Source: CF-113 sp050695155 (lineage in GTDB: Bacteria > Chloroflexota > Ktedonobacteria > Ktedonobacterales > Ktedonobacteraceae). From it: DNA of 6,433 bases. Below the pieces are notes generated by a model. That model was not told the DNA's origin and made no database searches. It was given only the letters and a program-made list of their open reading frames with translations. Of the stretch, positions 1 to 6,242 are shown piece by piece; position 1 is the first letter of the stretch, and each line of letters starts with the position of its first letter. The stretch lies in contig JBOGTO010000056.1 in NCBI GenBank assembly GCA_050695155.1, forward strand, positions 1 through 6,433. Direction: 5' to 3'. The position numbers were made by a program, and so were the translations under genes.

Positions 1-579
1 ATCTTGACGCTCCTTGCTCCCAAGGGGGCCTTGAGCCAGGATGCCCAATCGCACATCGACCCGCAGCGAGGTGACTCCGCTGCAGCAGCGTTCGCAAGGG
101 CATTGCACGAAGCTGCTTCAACTGACGGTACACACCAGGATACGCAACGAGTTTCTCTTAGCTATCTTGACGTGACCGTCAACGGAGAAGCGCAGGCAAG
201 CCTGCTCTCAGTGCTTGACAAGCATGTGCGCACCATTGGGAACACACTTTTAGGTGTTCCCGTGAAGCTGCGGCAAGCGCCCGCGGCCTATCATTCAACA
301 GAACAAAGCGAGATGGATGGACCGCCGTCCCTGGTTAGCCTGCGCCTGGTTGCGCGGAACTCAGAAGCAAGCCTGCTGGGGAACTATACCACTACCTTTC
401 TCCATGCCCAGGCGGTGAGTACATGGCAAGCGATGATGGAAGCCGGTCGCCCTTGCTTTTTACTCGTCATCGATAGTTCTCTCAACGATGCGCTTGAGCC
501 ACTTGCAGCCTTTTTTTCTCAAGTAGAGGAGTATCTTCGCCTTACTCTTCCCTTTGGACATTTTCTACGGTTACAATGA
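1..579 (+). CDS. 3' end of an unrecognised protein gene (5' partial)
   Basis: The frame is open from the first base of the window to a TGA at 577-579. A TTG codon at 4 is the only early start candidate and no ribosome binding site can be seen before it, so the gene most likely begins upstream and about 192 codons of its C-terminal part are present. I do not recognise the family with confidence. It has no signal peptide or membrane segment and looks like a soluble mixed alpha/beta protein. The first 45 or so residues are Ala/Gln/Asp-rich and low in hydrophobics. A weak resemblance in segment order to chorismate-lyase-like folds (a helix ending LLGVPVKLRQ, a strand SLRLVARN, then a helix before a GRPCFLLVI strand) is only a guess. 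It lies 51 bp upstream of the flavin-reductase-like gene on the same strand, so it may be the upstream member of the same operon. Confidence 0.6.
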   Translation: MLTLLAPKGALSQDAQSHIDPQRGDSAAAAFARALHEAASTDGTHQDTQRVSLSYLDVTVNGEAQASLLSVLDKHVRTIGNTLLGVPVKLRQAPAAYHSTEQSEMDGPPSLVSLRLVARNSEASLLGNYTTTFLHAQAVSTWQAMMEAGRPCFLLVIDSSLNDALEPLAAFFSQVEEYLRLTLPFGHFLRLQ

Positions 580-630
580 AAAGCGGGGGTTCTACAGTTA
601 CGATAGGAATCCAAAAAGGAGCAATAATAT

Positions 631-1107
631 ATGGATGCCACTATTAAAAAACAGGTATTACGCACATTTACGTATGGCCTGTACGCTATATCCTGCGCCG
701 ATGAGGGTGAAGTCAATATCTTTACCGCTAACTGGCTCACCCAGGCTTCATTTGAGCCACCACTATTGGCTCTTTCGGTAGAAAATGACTCCAAATCGCT
801 GCCCATGATTCAGCGCAGTCGTAAGTTTACGGTGAATGTGCTGCGTTCTGGTCAGCGAGAACTGGCGGGCAAACTGGGGAAATCGGCAATTCAACATCCA
901 GATAAATTAGCAGGCATCGAGTATACTGTAGGAGCTAATGGCTGCCCTATATTGCTAGACGCACTGGCCTGGGTAGCCTGCGAGGTACGCCATACCATAG
1001 AAGCAGGCGACTCGACCATCATGGTAGCAGAGGTTGTAGATGTGGGTATGTCAGGCGAAGGTCAGTCACTTACTATGAACGAGGCCGGTTTTCGTCACGC
1101 CGGGTGA
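631..1107 (+). CDS. Flavin-reductase-like FMN-binding protein
   Basis: This 158-residue protein matches the flavin reductase (HpaC-like, split-barrel FMN-binding) family in length and layout. The segment at residues 30-56, including FTANWLTQASFEPP, corresponds to the family's FMN-phosphate-binding strand-loop, FTVNVL (66-71) to the next core strand, and the end EAGFRHAG is a typical C-terminus, so the gene appears complete. Family members reduce FMN or FAD with NAD(P)H for a partner monooxygenase, or bind FMN as an electron-transfer module. The usual GDH motif reads GDS here (126-128), so NADH-linked reductase activity should not be assumed. The ATG at 631 is well supported by AAGGAG at 616-621, nine bases upstream. 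It is the second gene of the co-directional run; no oxygenase partner is in the window. Confidence 0.85.
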   Translation: MDATIKKQVLRTFTYGLYAISCADEGEVNIFTANWLTQASFEPPLLALSVENDSKSLPMIQRSRKFTVNVLRSGQRELAGKLGKSAIQHPDKLAGIEYTVGANGCPILLDALAWVACEVRHTIEAGDSTIMVAEVVDVGMSGEGQSLTMNEAGFRHAG

Positions 1108-1147
1108 CATCACGATGTGTTAAGATATGTGCAGTAGTCTTGCGTTT

Positions 1148-1154
1148 AGAAAGG
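1148..1154 (+). promoter_or_regulatory. Ribosome binding site deciding the HIT gene start
   Basis: AGAAAGG lies 11 bases before the ATG at 1166. The alternative ATG at 1127 is preceded only by TTAAGAT, a poor match, so this site favours the shorter protein. The spacing is slightly long, so the choice is likely but not certain. Confidence 0.5.
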
Positions 1155-1165
1155 CAGCCTGGTTC

Positions 1166-1834
1166 ATGCAAAGCGGAAGCGGCTTTTCCGTAGATGCCCA
1201 ATTATTTGATCCCGATTGCGCATTTTGCAATCACAACGAAATTACCCATATTCTGAAAGAGACGCCACATTTTTTGCTGGCGGCTGACCATGCCCCGCTT
1301 GTGGAAGGTCACATTCTCATCATTCCTAAAAGCCACTATACCTGCTATGGAGATGTGCCAGGCACCCTGGACGATGAACTGTTCGCCTTAAAAAGTGAAG
1401 TGCAACGATTTTTCACACGCTTTTATGCACCGCCCATCTTCTGGGAACACGGCATTTTCAGACAAACCGTCTTTCATGCGCACCTGCACTGTTTCCCCTG
1501 GGGCGAGACCGGGTATGATCTCAATGAAGGTTTGCACAATGAGGTCATCACCGCTCAGGAAGACATTCGTCGTTGGCACAGGCAGCATGGGCAGTACTTT
1601 TACAGGGAGGATAACACGGTCGCGCTGATTTTCGCGCCCGAAATGGAACGTTACCTGAGCGTCATGAAAAATGTCTTTGTACGCGGTATCACGCTACGAG
1701 GTGGTAACACGCGGTGGAGACCGCCACAACAGCGTTACGAAGAAGGCATACCCTTGCTACAGGCGACTATGGAGAAGTGGCGGCAATTCCAACAAGAAGG
1801 AGCTAACTATGCCGGTGAGTCCAGTACGCGATGA
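1166..1834 (+). CDS. HIT-family (histidine triad) protein
   Basis: A 222-residue protein with the histidine triad HAHLH at residues 104-108 (His104, His106, His108) and a CAFC pair at 18-21, which in many HIT proteins helps bind a metal. EGHILIIPKSHY (48-58) is the conserved strand before the triad region, and FWEHG (92-96) also fits. HIT proteins are nucleotide hydrolases or transferases acting on phosphoramidates, dinucleoside polyphosphates or sugar nucleotides; the substrate here is unknown. At 222 residues it is longer than minimal HIT proteins (about 110-150), with an extra C-terminal region of about 100 residues rich in Arg, Trp and Gln. I chose the ATG at 1166 because AGAAAGG (1148-1154) precedes it and the CAFC segment starts soon after. 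An in-frame ATG at 1127 would add 13 residues but has a weak ribosome binding site. The 3' end overlaps the next gene by 26 nt. Confidence 0.85.
   Translation: MQSGSGFSVDAQLFDPDCAFCNHNEITHILKETPHFLLAADHAPLVEGHILIIPKSHYTCYGDVPGTLDDELFALKSEVQRFFTRFYAPPIFWEHGIFRQTVFHAHLHCFPWGETGYDLNEGLHNEVITAQEDIRRWHRQHGQYFYREDNTVALIFAPEMERYLSVMKNVFVRGITLRGGNTRWRPPQQRYEEGIPLLQATMEKWRQFQQEGANYAGESSTR
1795..1802 (+). promoter_or_regulatory. Ribosome binding site of the hydrolase, inside the HIT gene
   Basis: AGAAGGAG sits six bases before the ATG at 1809 and lies within the last codons of the HIT gene. It is a strong site and fixes the hydrolase start at 1809 rather than at an in-frame ATG at 1671, which would add 46 residues read from the HIT coding sequence. 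The arrangement suggests translational coupling. Confidence 0.8.
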
Positions 1835-2693
1835 GTTCATCATCGCTGGCGATTTGACCTTTCACTATTTGCAATGGGGAGAACAGGGTTCTCCCATTAT
1901 TTGTCCACATGGCATTACCGCTAATGCCTATTGTTTCCAGGCTCTGGCCGATGAGTTATCGAACACGCATCGTATCTTTGCCTATGACCTGCGCGGGCGC
2001 GGAGATAGCGATAAGCCCGAAAGCGGCTATTCCCTGTCTATTCATGCGGATGATCTCGCGGAAATAATTGATGCCCTGGAACTGGAGCGCCCAATCGTGA
2101 TGGGCCACTCGCTGGGCGCTATGATTGCTCTCTATTTCGCGGCGCACTATCCTGAGAAATTGAGTAAGCTCATCCTTATTGACGGCGGCGGACATCTTCC
2201 CTGGCGCACTCTCGAAGAGCAGCCAGCCTGGTTGACAGCCTCCATTGGTCGCCTGGGAACGCCTGTCGCTTCGTTCGAGGAATACGTCCAGCGCCTCAAA
2301 CTGGCTCCTTTCCTCGGTCCATACTGGAACGAGTACCTGGATATTTACTTCGCGCACGACGTGTTTCACCAGCGCGATGGCTCGGTTATTTCTAAGGGCT
2401 ACGCGGCAGGTGTGCATGAAGACCAGATGGGGATTTATGAGTATAAGCCAGAGCTACTCTGGCCGCGCGTGCAGGTTCCTACCCTGCTCTTGAGGGCAGG
2501 ACAAGGTTTATTTACCCCTGACGATCAGTTGTTGACAGAAGCCGTCGCCGGGGAAATACGTAACAACATTAAAGATTGCCAGTTTGCGAATTTCCCGGAG
2601 CTGAACCACTACACGGTTATTTTTCTAGCGAAGCATGGCCCGGCGCGGGCTATACGTGATTTTTTGCGCAGAAATGACGGTCTTTGGCTGTAG
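1809..2693 (+). CDS. Alpha/beta hydrolase
   Basis: A 294-residue alpha/beta-hydrolase-fold protein of normal length. Visible landmarks are the oxyanion-loop HG at 34-35 (CPHGITANAY), the YDLRGRGDSDKP segment (59-70), the nucleophile elbow GHSLG (99-103) with Ser101, a likely catalytic acid at Asp238 or Asp239 (LFTPDDQ), and His267 (PELNHY). A cap region rich in Trp, Tyr and Phe (about 130-215) should shape the substrate pocket. The fold covers esterases, lactonases, C-C bond hydrolases and others, and the exact reaction cannot be read from the sequence. The Ser nucleophile rules out the Asp-type haloalkane dehalogenases and epoxide hydrolases. No signal peptide is seen, so it is cytoplasmic. 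Its start overlaps the HIT gene by 26 nt, and the 3-hydroxyacyl-CoA dehydrogenase gene follows 49 bp later, which suggests a shared pathway. Confidence 0.9.
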   Translation: MPVSPVRDEFIIAGDLTFHYLQWGEQGSPIICPHGITANAYCFQALADELSNTHRIFAYDLRGRGDSDKPESGYSLSIHADDLAEIIDALELERPIVMGHSLGAMIALYFAAHYPEKLSKLILIDGGGHLPWRTLEEQPAWLTASIGRLGTPVASFEEYVQRLKLAPFLGPYWNEYLDIYFAHDVFHQRDGSVISKGYAAGVHEDQMGIYEYKPELLWPRVQVPTLLLRAGQGLFTPDDQLLTEAVAGEIRNNIKDCQFANFPELNHYTVIFLAKHGPARAIRDFLRRNDGLWL

Positions 2694-2742
2694 TGAAACA
2701 GAAGACCTCCAGAGATAAACATTTGTAAAGGAGAAGTAGTCT

Positions 2743-3594
2743 ATGGCTATACGAAAAGTCGGCGTTGTCGGCTGCGGATTGATGGGCGGAGGCATTGCCC
2801 AGACCTGCGCTCAGTCCGGGTATGAGACGGTGGTACGTGAAGTCAATCAGCCTTTGCTCGATAAGGGCTTGACTCGTATTTATGCGGCATGGGACATGAT
2901 GGCTAGCAAGGGCAAAATTTCACAGGCGCAGCTTGAAGAAAACCGCAATCGCCTGCATGGCACGCTCAATATGGAAGCTTTCGCGGATTGCGACCTGGTA
3001 ATTGAGGCGGTTATCGAGAATATGGAGGAGAAGCTGCGTCTCTTTCCCGCACTCGATCGTATCCTGAAGCCGGGTGCGTTACTGCTCACCAACACCTCGT
3101 CATTGAACGTCACACAGATGGGCGCGGTGACAAAGAGAGCGGACAAAGTGTGCGGATTGCATTTCTTTAATCCGGCTCCCGTTATGAAACTGGTCGAAAT
3201 CGTGCGCACAATTTCGACTTCTGATGAGACAATAGAGACCGTGCGTGAATTCGCGCTTTCGCTGGGGAAAACGCCTGTGCTGGCAAAAGACACGGCAGGT
3301 TTCATCGTCAACTTCCTGCTCATCCCCTATTTGCTGGCGGCTATCCGCATGTTGGAGAATGGCATGGCATCGCGTGACGATATTGATGCGGCCATGAAGC
3401 TTGGTTGCGGCTATCCGATGGGGCCATTTACCCTGCTTGACTACGTTGGTCTGGATACCACCATGTGGGCAGCCGAGGCTATTTATGATGAGTACAAAGA
3501 CCCGTTATATGCTCCACCGCCGTTATTGCGGCGTATGGTGCAGTCAGGCATGTATGGCAAGAAAAGTGGTCGGGGGTTTTATACATACGAGTAG
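2743..3594 (+). CDS. 3-hydroxybutyryl-CoA dehydrogenase (3-hydroxyacyl-CoA dehydrogenase family)
   Basis: A 283-residue, full-length stand-alone dehydrogenase that interconverts (S)-3-hydroxyacyl-CoA and 3-oxoacyl-CoA with NAD(P). The N-terminal Rossmann domain carries GCGLMGGGIA (10-19), and Glu33 closes the second strand (VVREVN), which favours NAD. The catalytic residues are all present with the spacing known for the family: Ser119 (NTSS), His140 with NPAP after it, Glu152 (KLVE) and Asn190 (FIVN). The C-terminal helical domain includes GYPMGPFTLLDYVGLDT (223-239) and ends GKKSGRGFYTYE, a typical C-terminus. AAAGGAG at 2727-2733, nine bases upstream, fixes the start. The gene could serve butyrate or polyhydroxybutyrate metabolism, fatty-acid oxidation or aromatic degradation (PaaH-like); the neighbours do not decide between them. 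It is the last gene of the co-directional run. Confidence 0.93.
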   Translation: MAIRKVGVVGCGLMGGGIAQTCAQSGYETVVREVNQPLLDKGLTRIYAAWDMMASKGKISQAQLEENRNRLHGTLNMEAFADCDLVIEAVIENMEEKLRLFPALDRILKPGALLLTNTSSLNVTQMGAVTKRADKVCGLHFFNPAPVMKLVEIVRTISTSDETIETVREFALSLGKTPVLAKDTAGFIVNFLLIPYLLAAIRMLENGMASRDDIDAAMKLGCGYPMGPFTLLDYVGLDTTMWAAEAIYDEYKDPLYAPPPLLRRMVQSGMYGKKSGRGFYTYE

Positions 3595-3748
3595 AGATAA
3601 AGACAAGAGAAAAATGGGAGTTTCGTCAGCATTTACGCCGACTTGCCGTGAGCGCCGTCCAGGTCTTGATCGAACGGCACGGTGACGGATGGGCATGATG
3701 GACTGCTGGCGGCGGTGGGCGCATCGCATCTTCACCGCCATTGTCGCG
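3595..3748. other. Convergent intergenic spacer with a composition change
   Basis: This spacer separates the ends of the dehydrogenase and kinase genes. Its first 25 bases are A-rich (AGATAAAGACAAGAGAAAAA); after about 3620 it becomes GC-rich like the kinase gene. On the minus strand a short open stretch runs from about 3733 to a TAA near 3633, ending in the residues VPFDQDLDGAHGKSA. It has no start codon or ribosome binding site and I cannot link it to a family. It may be a degenerate remnant or chance. Confidence 0.5.
3711..3739 (-). terminator. Possible 3' hairpin of the kinase transcript
   Basis: GGCGGTG (3711-3717) and CACCGCC (3733-3739) form a 7-bp GC-rich stem, extendable inward by two G-T wobbles, with a loop of about 11-15 bases. 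It begins ten bases beyond the kinase stop codon. No T-tract follows on either strand, so it is not a classical intrinsic terminator. It may be a 3'-end stabilising hairpin, or it may block read-through between the convergent genes. Confidence 0.35.
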
Positions 3749-5998
3749 TCAAAGGCTCGTCGGAGCAGCCTGCAAGGCGAGCGGGAGCGCCACGAAGAAC
3801 GTCGAGCCCTGCCCTTCGGCTGATTCGAGCCAGATGCGCCCCCCGTGCTGCTCGACCAGTTCGCGACAGAGATAGAGCCCCAGCCCGGTTCCCCTGATCC
3901 CGTACGCTTGCGCATTGGCCGCCCGCGCAAAGCGCCTGAAGACCTGCGCCTGCTCGTGCAGTGGAATGCCGATGCCCTGGTCCCGGACAGAGAGGAGTGC
4001 CTCGTGCGTCTCATGCCCAGCGCCAATCGTCACCTCGATCGCTCCCCCCTCTGGACTATACTTGATGGCATTGCCGATGAGGTTGCTGAGTACCTGCTCG
4101 ATGCGCCGGGGGTCGGCGTGAACCACGAGATGTGGAAGTGTCGTCACGAGCGTGAGGGCGTGCCGCTCCGTCGTCAGCTGCCGCCGCGCCAGTAGGCGCC
4201 GGGCCAGCGCCACCAGGTCGGTCGGTTCGCGCTGCAACTCCAGCCGTTCCGCCTGCACGCGTGTCACATCCAGCAGATCTTCGGCCAGGTCGACCAGGCG
4301 ATCGGTTGCCAGGTCAATGCCCTGTAGCGACTTCTGCTGCCACTCGGCAAGTTGCGGCCCTTTGCCGCGCGCGGTCTGGTTGAGCAGCGTTTGTACGAAG
4401 CCGGTGAGGATGGCCAGCGGCGTGCGCAACTCGTGCGCAGCGATGCTGATGAACTCGTCTTTGAGCTGTTCCGCTTCCTTGAGGGCCGTCACGTCCTGAT
4501 GCATCACCAGGGCGGCCGGTTCCGCTTCCTCGGCAGCACGCACTGCCGTGTCTGCTGGCAAGAGGCCGAGATTGCGTGCGTCGAGGGCGACGGCATTGAC
4601 CAGCACCGGGAGCGCCGTCCCGTCGGGATGGTGGATAGCCTCCTGGTGCTGTAGGACGGTCTCACCGTGCTGCAGCGCTCGCAGGGTCGCAAACTGCTCA
4701 AGGGGGAGCGAACGGCCGTCTGGGCCGCATACACGGATGCGGTGCTCCTCAAGAAACTTGCGCATGGACTGCCCAGGCCGCCAGGTGGCCCCAAAGACGG
4801 CAGTAGTAGCACGATTGGCGAGTACCAGTCGCGCATCCTGCCCACGAACCAGGTAGACGCTGCTAGGCAGTTCGTCCAGGATCCGTTGTAACAAGACTCG
4901 CCGCGCTTCCGTCTCGATATGCACCCGCTGTTCGACGAGCCGCCGCCGCGCCTCCGTCACATCGCGCCAGACGACCACGGCTCCTGCCATGCTCCCCTGT
5001 GCCTGTCCCATGCGCTCCTGCTCCTGTGGCAACGGATCGGCGAGCGGTGTTGGCAGGCGCAGCGGTGAGGCCGTCACCAGGTACTCGCGCGTCTCGCCGC
5101 CCGTATCATCCACGCGCACGGTACTCTCCTGGACCGACTCGAAGGCCTGCACACCGCGTGCTGGCGTCGCGAGCAACGCCTCGATGGTACGCTCGCCCGA
5201 AAGAGTTTCCCGGAGCCGCTCGCGCAGCTGGCGGGCGGCCCCATTTTCGCGCAGCACTTTCCCTTGCGGGTCCACCAGGGTGACCCCGTCGGCAATGCTT
5301 TCAAACGTCGCCTCCAGTTCCTGCGCCCGCATCTGCGCTGTCTGATACCATCGTACATTCTCGAGCGCGACGGCGGCCTGAGCCGCCAGTCCAGCCAGCA
5401 TGATCTCATCTTCGTGCGTAAATTGACCAGGCTCGCTGTGTCCCAGGAGCAATCCGCCGCGTACCTCGCCCGATCGATCAAGCACAGGCGCGCCGAGAAA
5501 ACTGCGGACGATGGGGTGTCCAGGTGGGACGCCGTGAGCGCGTAACTCTTCTGCCGGCAAGTGTCCGTGAACATACGCAGCCGCAGCCTGACTCGCCGCA
5601 GCTCGTGCGTCTGTCATTGGTGACTCCTCGGTTCGAGCTATGAGCGCGAAAGCGTCAGCGATGCGCACAGGTACGCCATGGTGAAAGATGGGGAGCAGCA
5701 ATCCTTCTCCTCCCAGGGGCATGCGGCGCAGCTGCGCTTCCTGCTCCGGGGGGACGCCGACGATAGCTGCGAGCTGAAATAGGTGGCCTTCTGACGGGAC
5801 AAGCGGTTCGCCTTCCGCATTCACCGGCCGCAGCGTGAGAGCGGCAAACGTCGCACCGATCAGGTCACGTGCCGTTTCCACGATCAGCCGGAAGAGGCGC
5901 GTCTCGTCGCGCTCGCTCATGAGGGCCGCGCCGACACGACTCAGCGCAGCCAGTCGTTGAGCCGTGATGTGCTGTACGCTTGTTTGACTGGAATGCAT
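3749..5998 (-). CDS. Soluble sensor histidine kinase (GAF-PAS-PAS-HisKA-HATPase_c)
   Basis: With the ATG at 5998 this is a 749-residue kinase with no membrane segment, so it senses a cytoplasmic signal. The order is: a GAF domain (about 20-215) with the typical IVRSFLGAPVLDRSGEVRG stretch, a helical linker, PAS 1 (about 226-349, SIADGVTLVDPQGKVL), PAS 2 (about 368-505, LDELPSSVYLVRG), HisKA (about 511-581) with phospho-acceptor His522 in AAHELRTPLA, and HATPase_c (about 626-741). In the last, Asn643 (GNAIKYS) is the N box, DQGIGIP (673-679) the G1 box, FRRF (687-690) the F box and GTGLGL (703-708) the G2 box. All catalytic boxes are intact. No cofactor ligand can be assigned. The ATG at 5998 has GGGAGG six bases upstream; an in-frame ATG at 6055 (768 residues) has the weaker GAGG and adds 19 residues outside any domain. 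Sampled stretches are about 70% GC, above the left operon. A response regulator gene diverges from it and is its likely partner. Confidence 0.92.
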   Translation of the reverse strand: MHSSQTSVQHITAQRLAALSRVGAALMSERDETRLFRLIVETARDLIGATFAALTLRPVNAEGEPLVPSEGHLFQLAAIVGVPPEQEAQLRRMPLGGEGLLLPIFHHGVPVRIADAFALIARTEESPMTDARAAASQAAAAYVHGHLPAEELRAHGVPPGHPIVRSFLGAPVLDRSGEVRGGLLLGHSEPGQFTHEDEIMLAGLAAQAAVALENVRWYQTAQMRAQELEATFESIADGVTLVDPQGKVLRENGAARQLRERLRETLSGERTIEALLATPARGVQAFESVQESTVRVDDTGGETREYLVTASPLRLPTPLADPLPQEQERMGQAQGSMAGAVVVWRDVTEARRRLVEQRVHIETEARRVLLQRILDELPSSVYLVRGQDARLVLANRATTAVFGATWRPGQSMRKFLEEHRIRVCGPDGRSLPLEQFATLRALQHGETVLQHQEAIHHPDGTALPVLVNAVALDARNLGLLPADTAVRAAEEAEPAALVMHQDVTALKEAEQLKDEFISIAAHELRTPLAILTGFVQTLLNQTARGKGPQLAEWQQKSLQGIDLATDRLVDLAEDLLDVTRVQAERLELQREPTDLVALARRLLARRQLTTERHALTLVTTLPHLVVHADPRRIEQVLSNLIGNAIKYSPEGGAIEVTIGAGHETHEALLSVRDQGIGIPLHEQAQVFRRFARAANAQAYGIRGTGLGLYLCRELVEQHGGRIWLESAEGQGSTFFVALPLALQAAPTSL

Positions 5999-6004
5999 GT
6001 CTTC

Positions 6005-6010
6005 CCTCCC
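6005..6010 (-). promoter_or_regulatory. Ribosome binding site of the histidine kinase
   Basis: On the minus strand GGGAGG stands six bases before the ATG at 5998, an ideal sequence and spacing. It is the main reason to prefer this start over the in-frame ATG at 6055. Confidence 0.65.
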
Positions 6011-6075
6011 CTGGCTCGCAGAACACCTTCTGCTCACCTCCCAGGCTTCCCTCATCGCCTTCCCTCTCCATGTCG

Positions 6076-6133
6076 GTCTCAGCCGGGTGGTGCTGCATGA
6101 CGTCTCATAGCATTCATGTACGCTCGCGTCTCA
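6076..6133 (-). repeat. Three GTCTCA (TGAGAC) direct repeats at 26-bp steps
   Basis: GTCTCA occurs at 6076-6081, 6102-6107 and 6128-6133, each exactly 26 bp from the last. The second and third copies share a longer core, CGTCTCATA (6101-6109 and 6127-6135). They lie 78 to 135 bp upstream of the preferred kinase start. Regular spacing suggests tandem binding sites for a regulator on the kinase side, but 26 bp is not a whole number of helical turns (about 2.5), so successive sites would face opposite sides of the DNA. A chance pattern is possible. Confidence 0.4.
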
Positions 6134-6163
6134 TACCTCCCTGCGGATGGAAGAGGGAGGTGT
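6133..6163 (-). other. Inverted repeat in the kinase leader pairing SD-like and anti-SD-like arms
   Basis: ACCTCCCT (6135-6142) and AGGGAGGT (6154-6161) are perfect 8-bp complements around an 11-base loop, and the stem can extend by a T-G and an A-T pair at its base. In a kinase transcript starting upstream, the first arm reads ACCUCCCU and the second AGGGAGGU. The stem is G+C-rich and should fold. It may be an operator in DNA or a leader hairpin in RNA. Confidence 0.45.
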
Positions 6164-6186
6164 TCTCGCTATCGTTTCTCTCGACG

Positions 6187-6216
6187 TTTTCATGCGCTTC
6201 GTTCCTATTCTATAAT
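6187..6216 (+). promoter_or_regulatory. Candidate sigma-70-type promoter of the response regulator
   Basis: A perfect -10 box TATAAT (6211-6216) lies 18 bp after TTTTCA (6187-6192), which matches four of six -35 positions. Transcription would begin near 6223, giving a leader of about 120 bases before the regulator start at 6342. Because the -10 region is palindromic, the minus strand also offers a weak promoter (TATAGA at 6214-6209 with TTGTGT at 6238-6233, 18-bp spacer), which could serve the kinase. Confidence 0.5.
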
Positions 6217-6233
6217 AGAATAGCACCATTCTA
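6205..6233. promoter_or_regulatory. Candidate operator: 19-bp palindrome plus a third half-site
   Basis: CTATTCTATAATAGAATAG (6205-6223) has perfect 8-bp arms around a 3-base centre. A third half-site, ATTCTA, is at 6228-6233, 21 bp from the first (6207-6212), about two helical turns. The palindrome covers the candidate -10 box, so a bound dimer would be expected to block transcription, possibly in both directions. It is also what a repressor or an autoregulating response regulator would use; the binding protein is unknown. Confidence 0.5.
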
Positions 6234-6242
6234 CACAAGAGC

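Noticed and set aside
580..630. A promoter just upstream of the flavin-reductase-like gene
   Set aside because: TACGAT at 599-604 is -10-like, but no acceptable -35 box lies 16-19 bp upstream. Transcription from further upstream is more likely.
1671..1808. A 46-residue N-terminal extension of the hydrolase from the ATG at 1671
   Set aside because: It would be read from HIT coding sequence in another frame, and the strong ribosome binding site at 1795-1802 supports 1809.
1956..2417. Antisense open frame within the hydrolase gene
   Set aside because: It is fully covered by a gene with intact catalytic motifs and has no motif of its own.
3845..5545. Many long open frames on the plus strand and in other minus frames across the kinase gene
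   Set aside because: High GC makes stop codons rare. Their translations are Arg/Ser/Pro-rich with no domain, while the kinase frame has a complete set of conserved boxes.
5999..6055. A 19-residue extension of the kinase from the ATG at 6055
   Set aside because: It is possible, but its ribosome binding site is weaker than that at 6005-6010 and the extra residues belong to no domain. It is kept as an alternative start.
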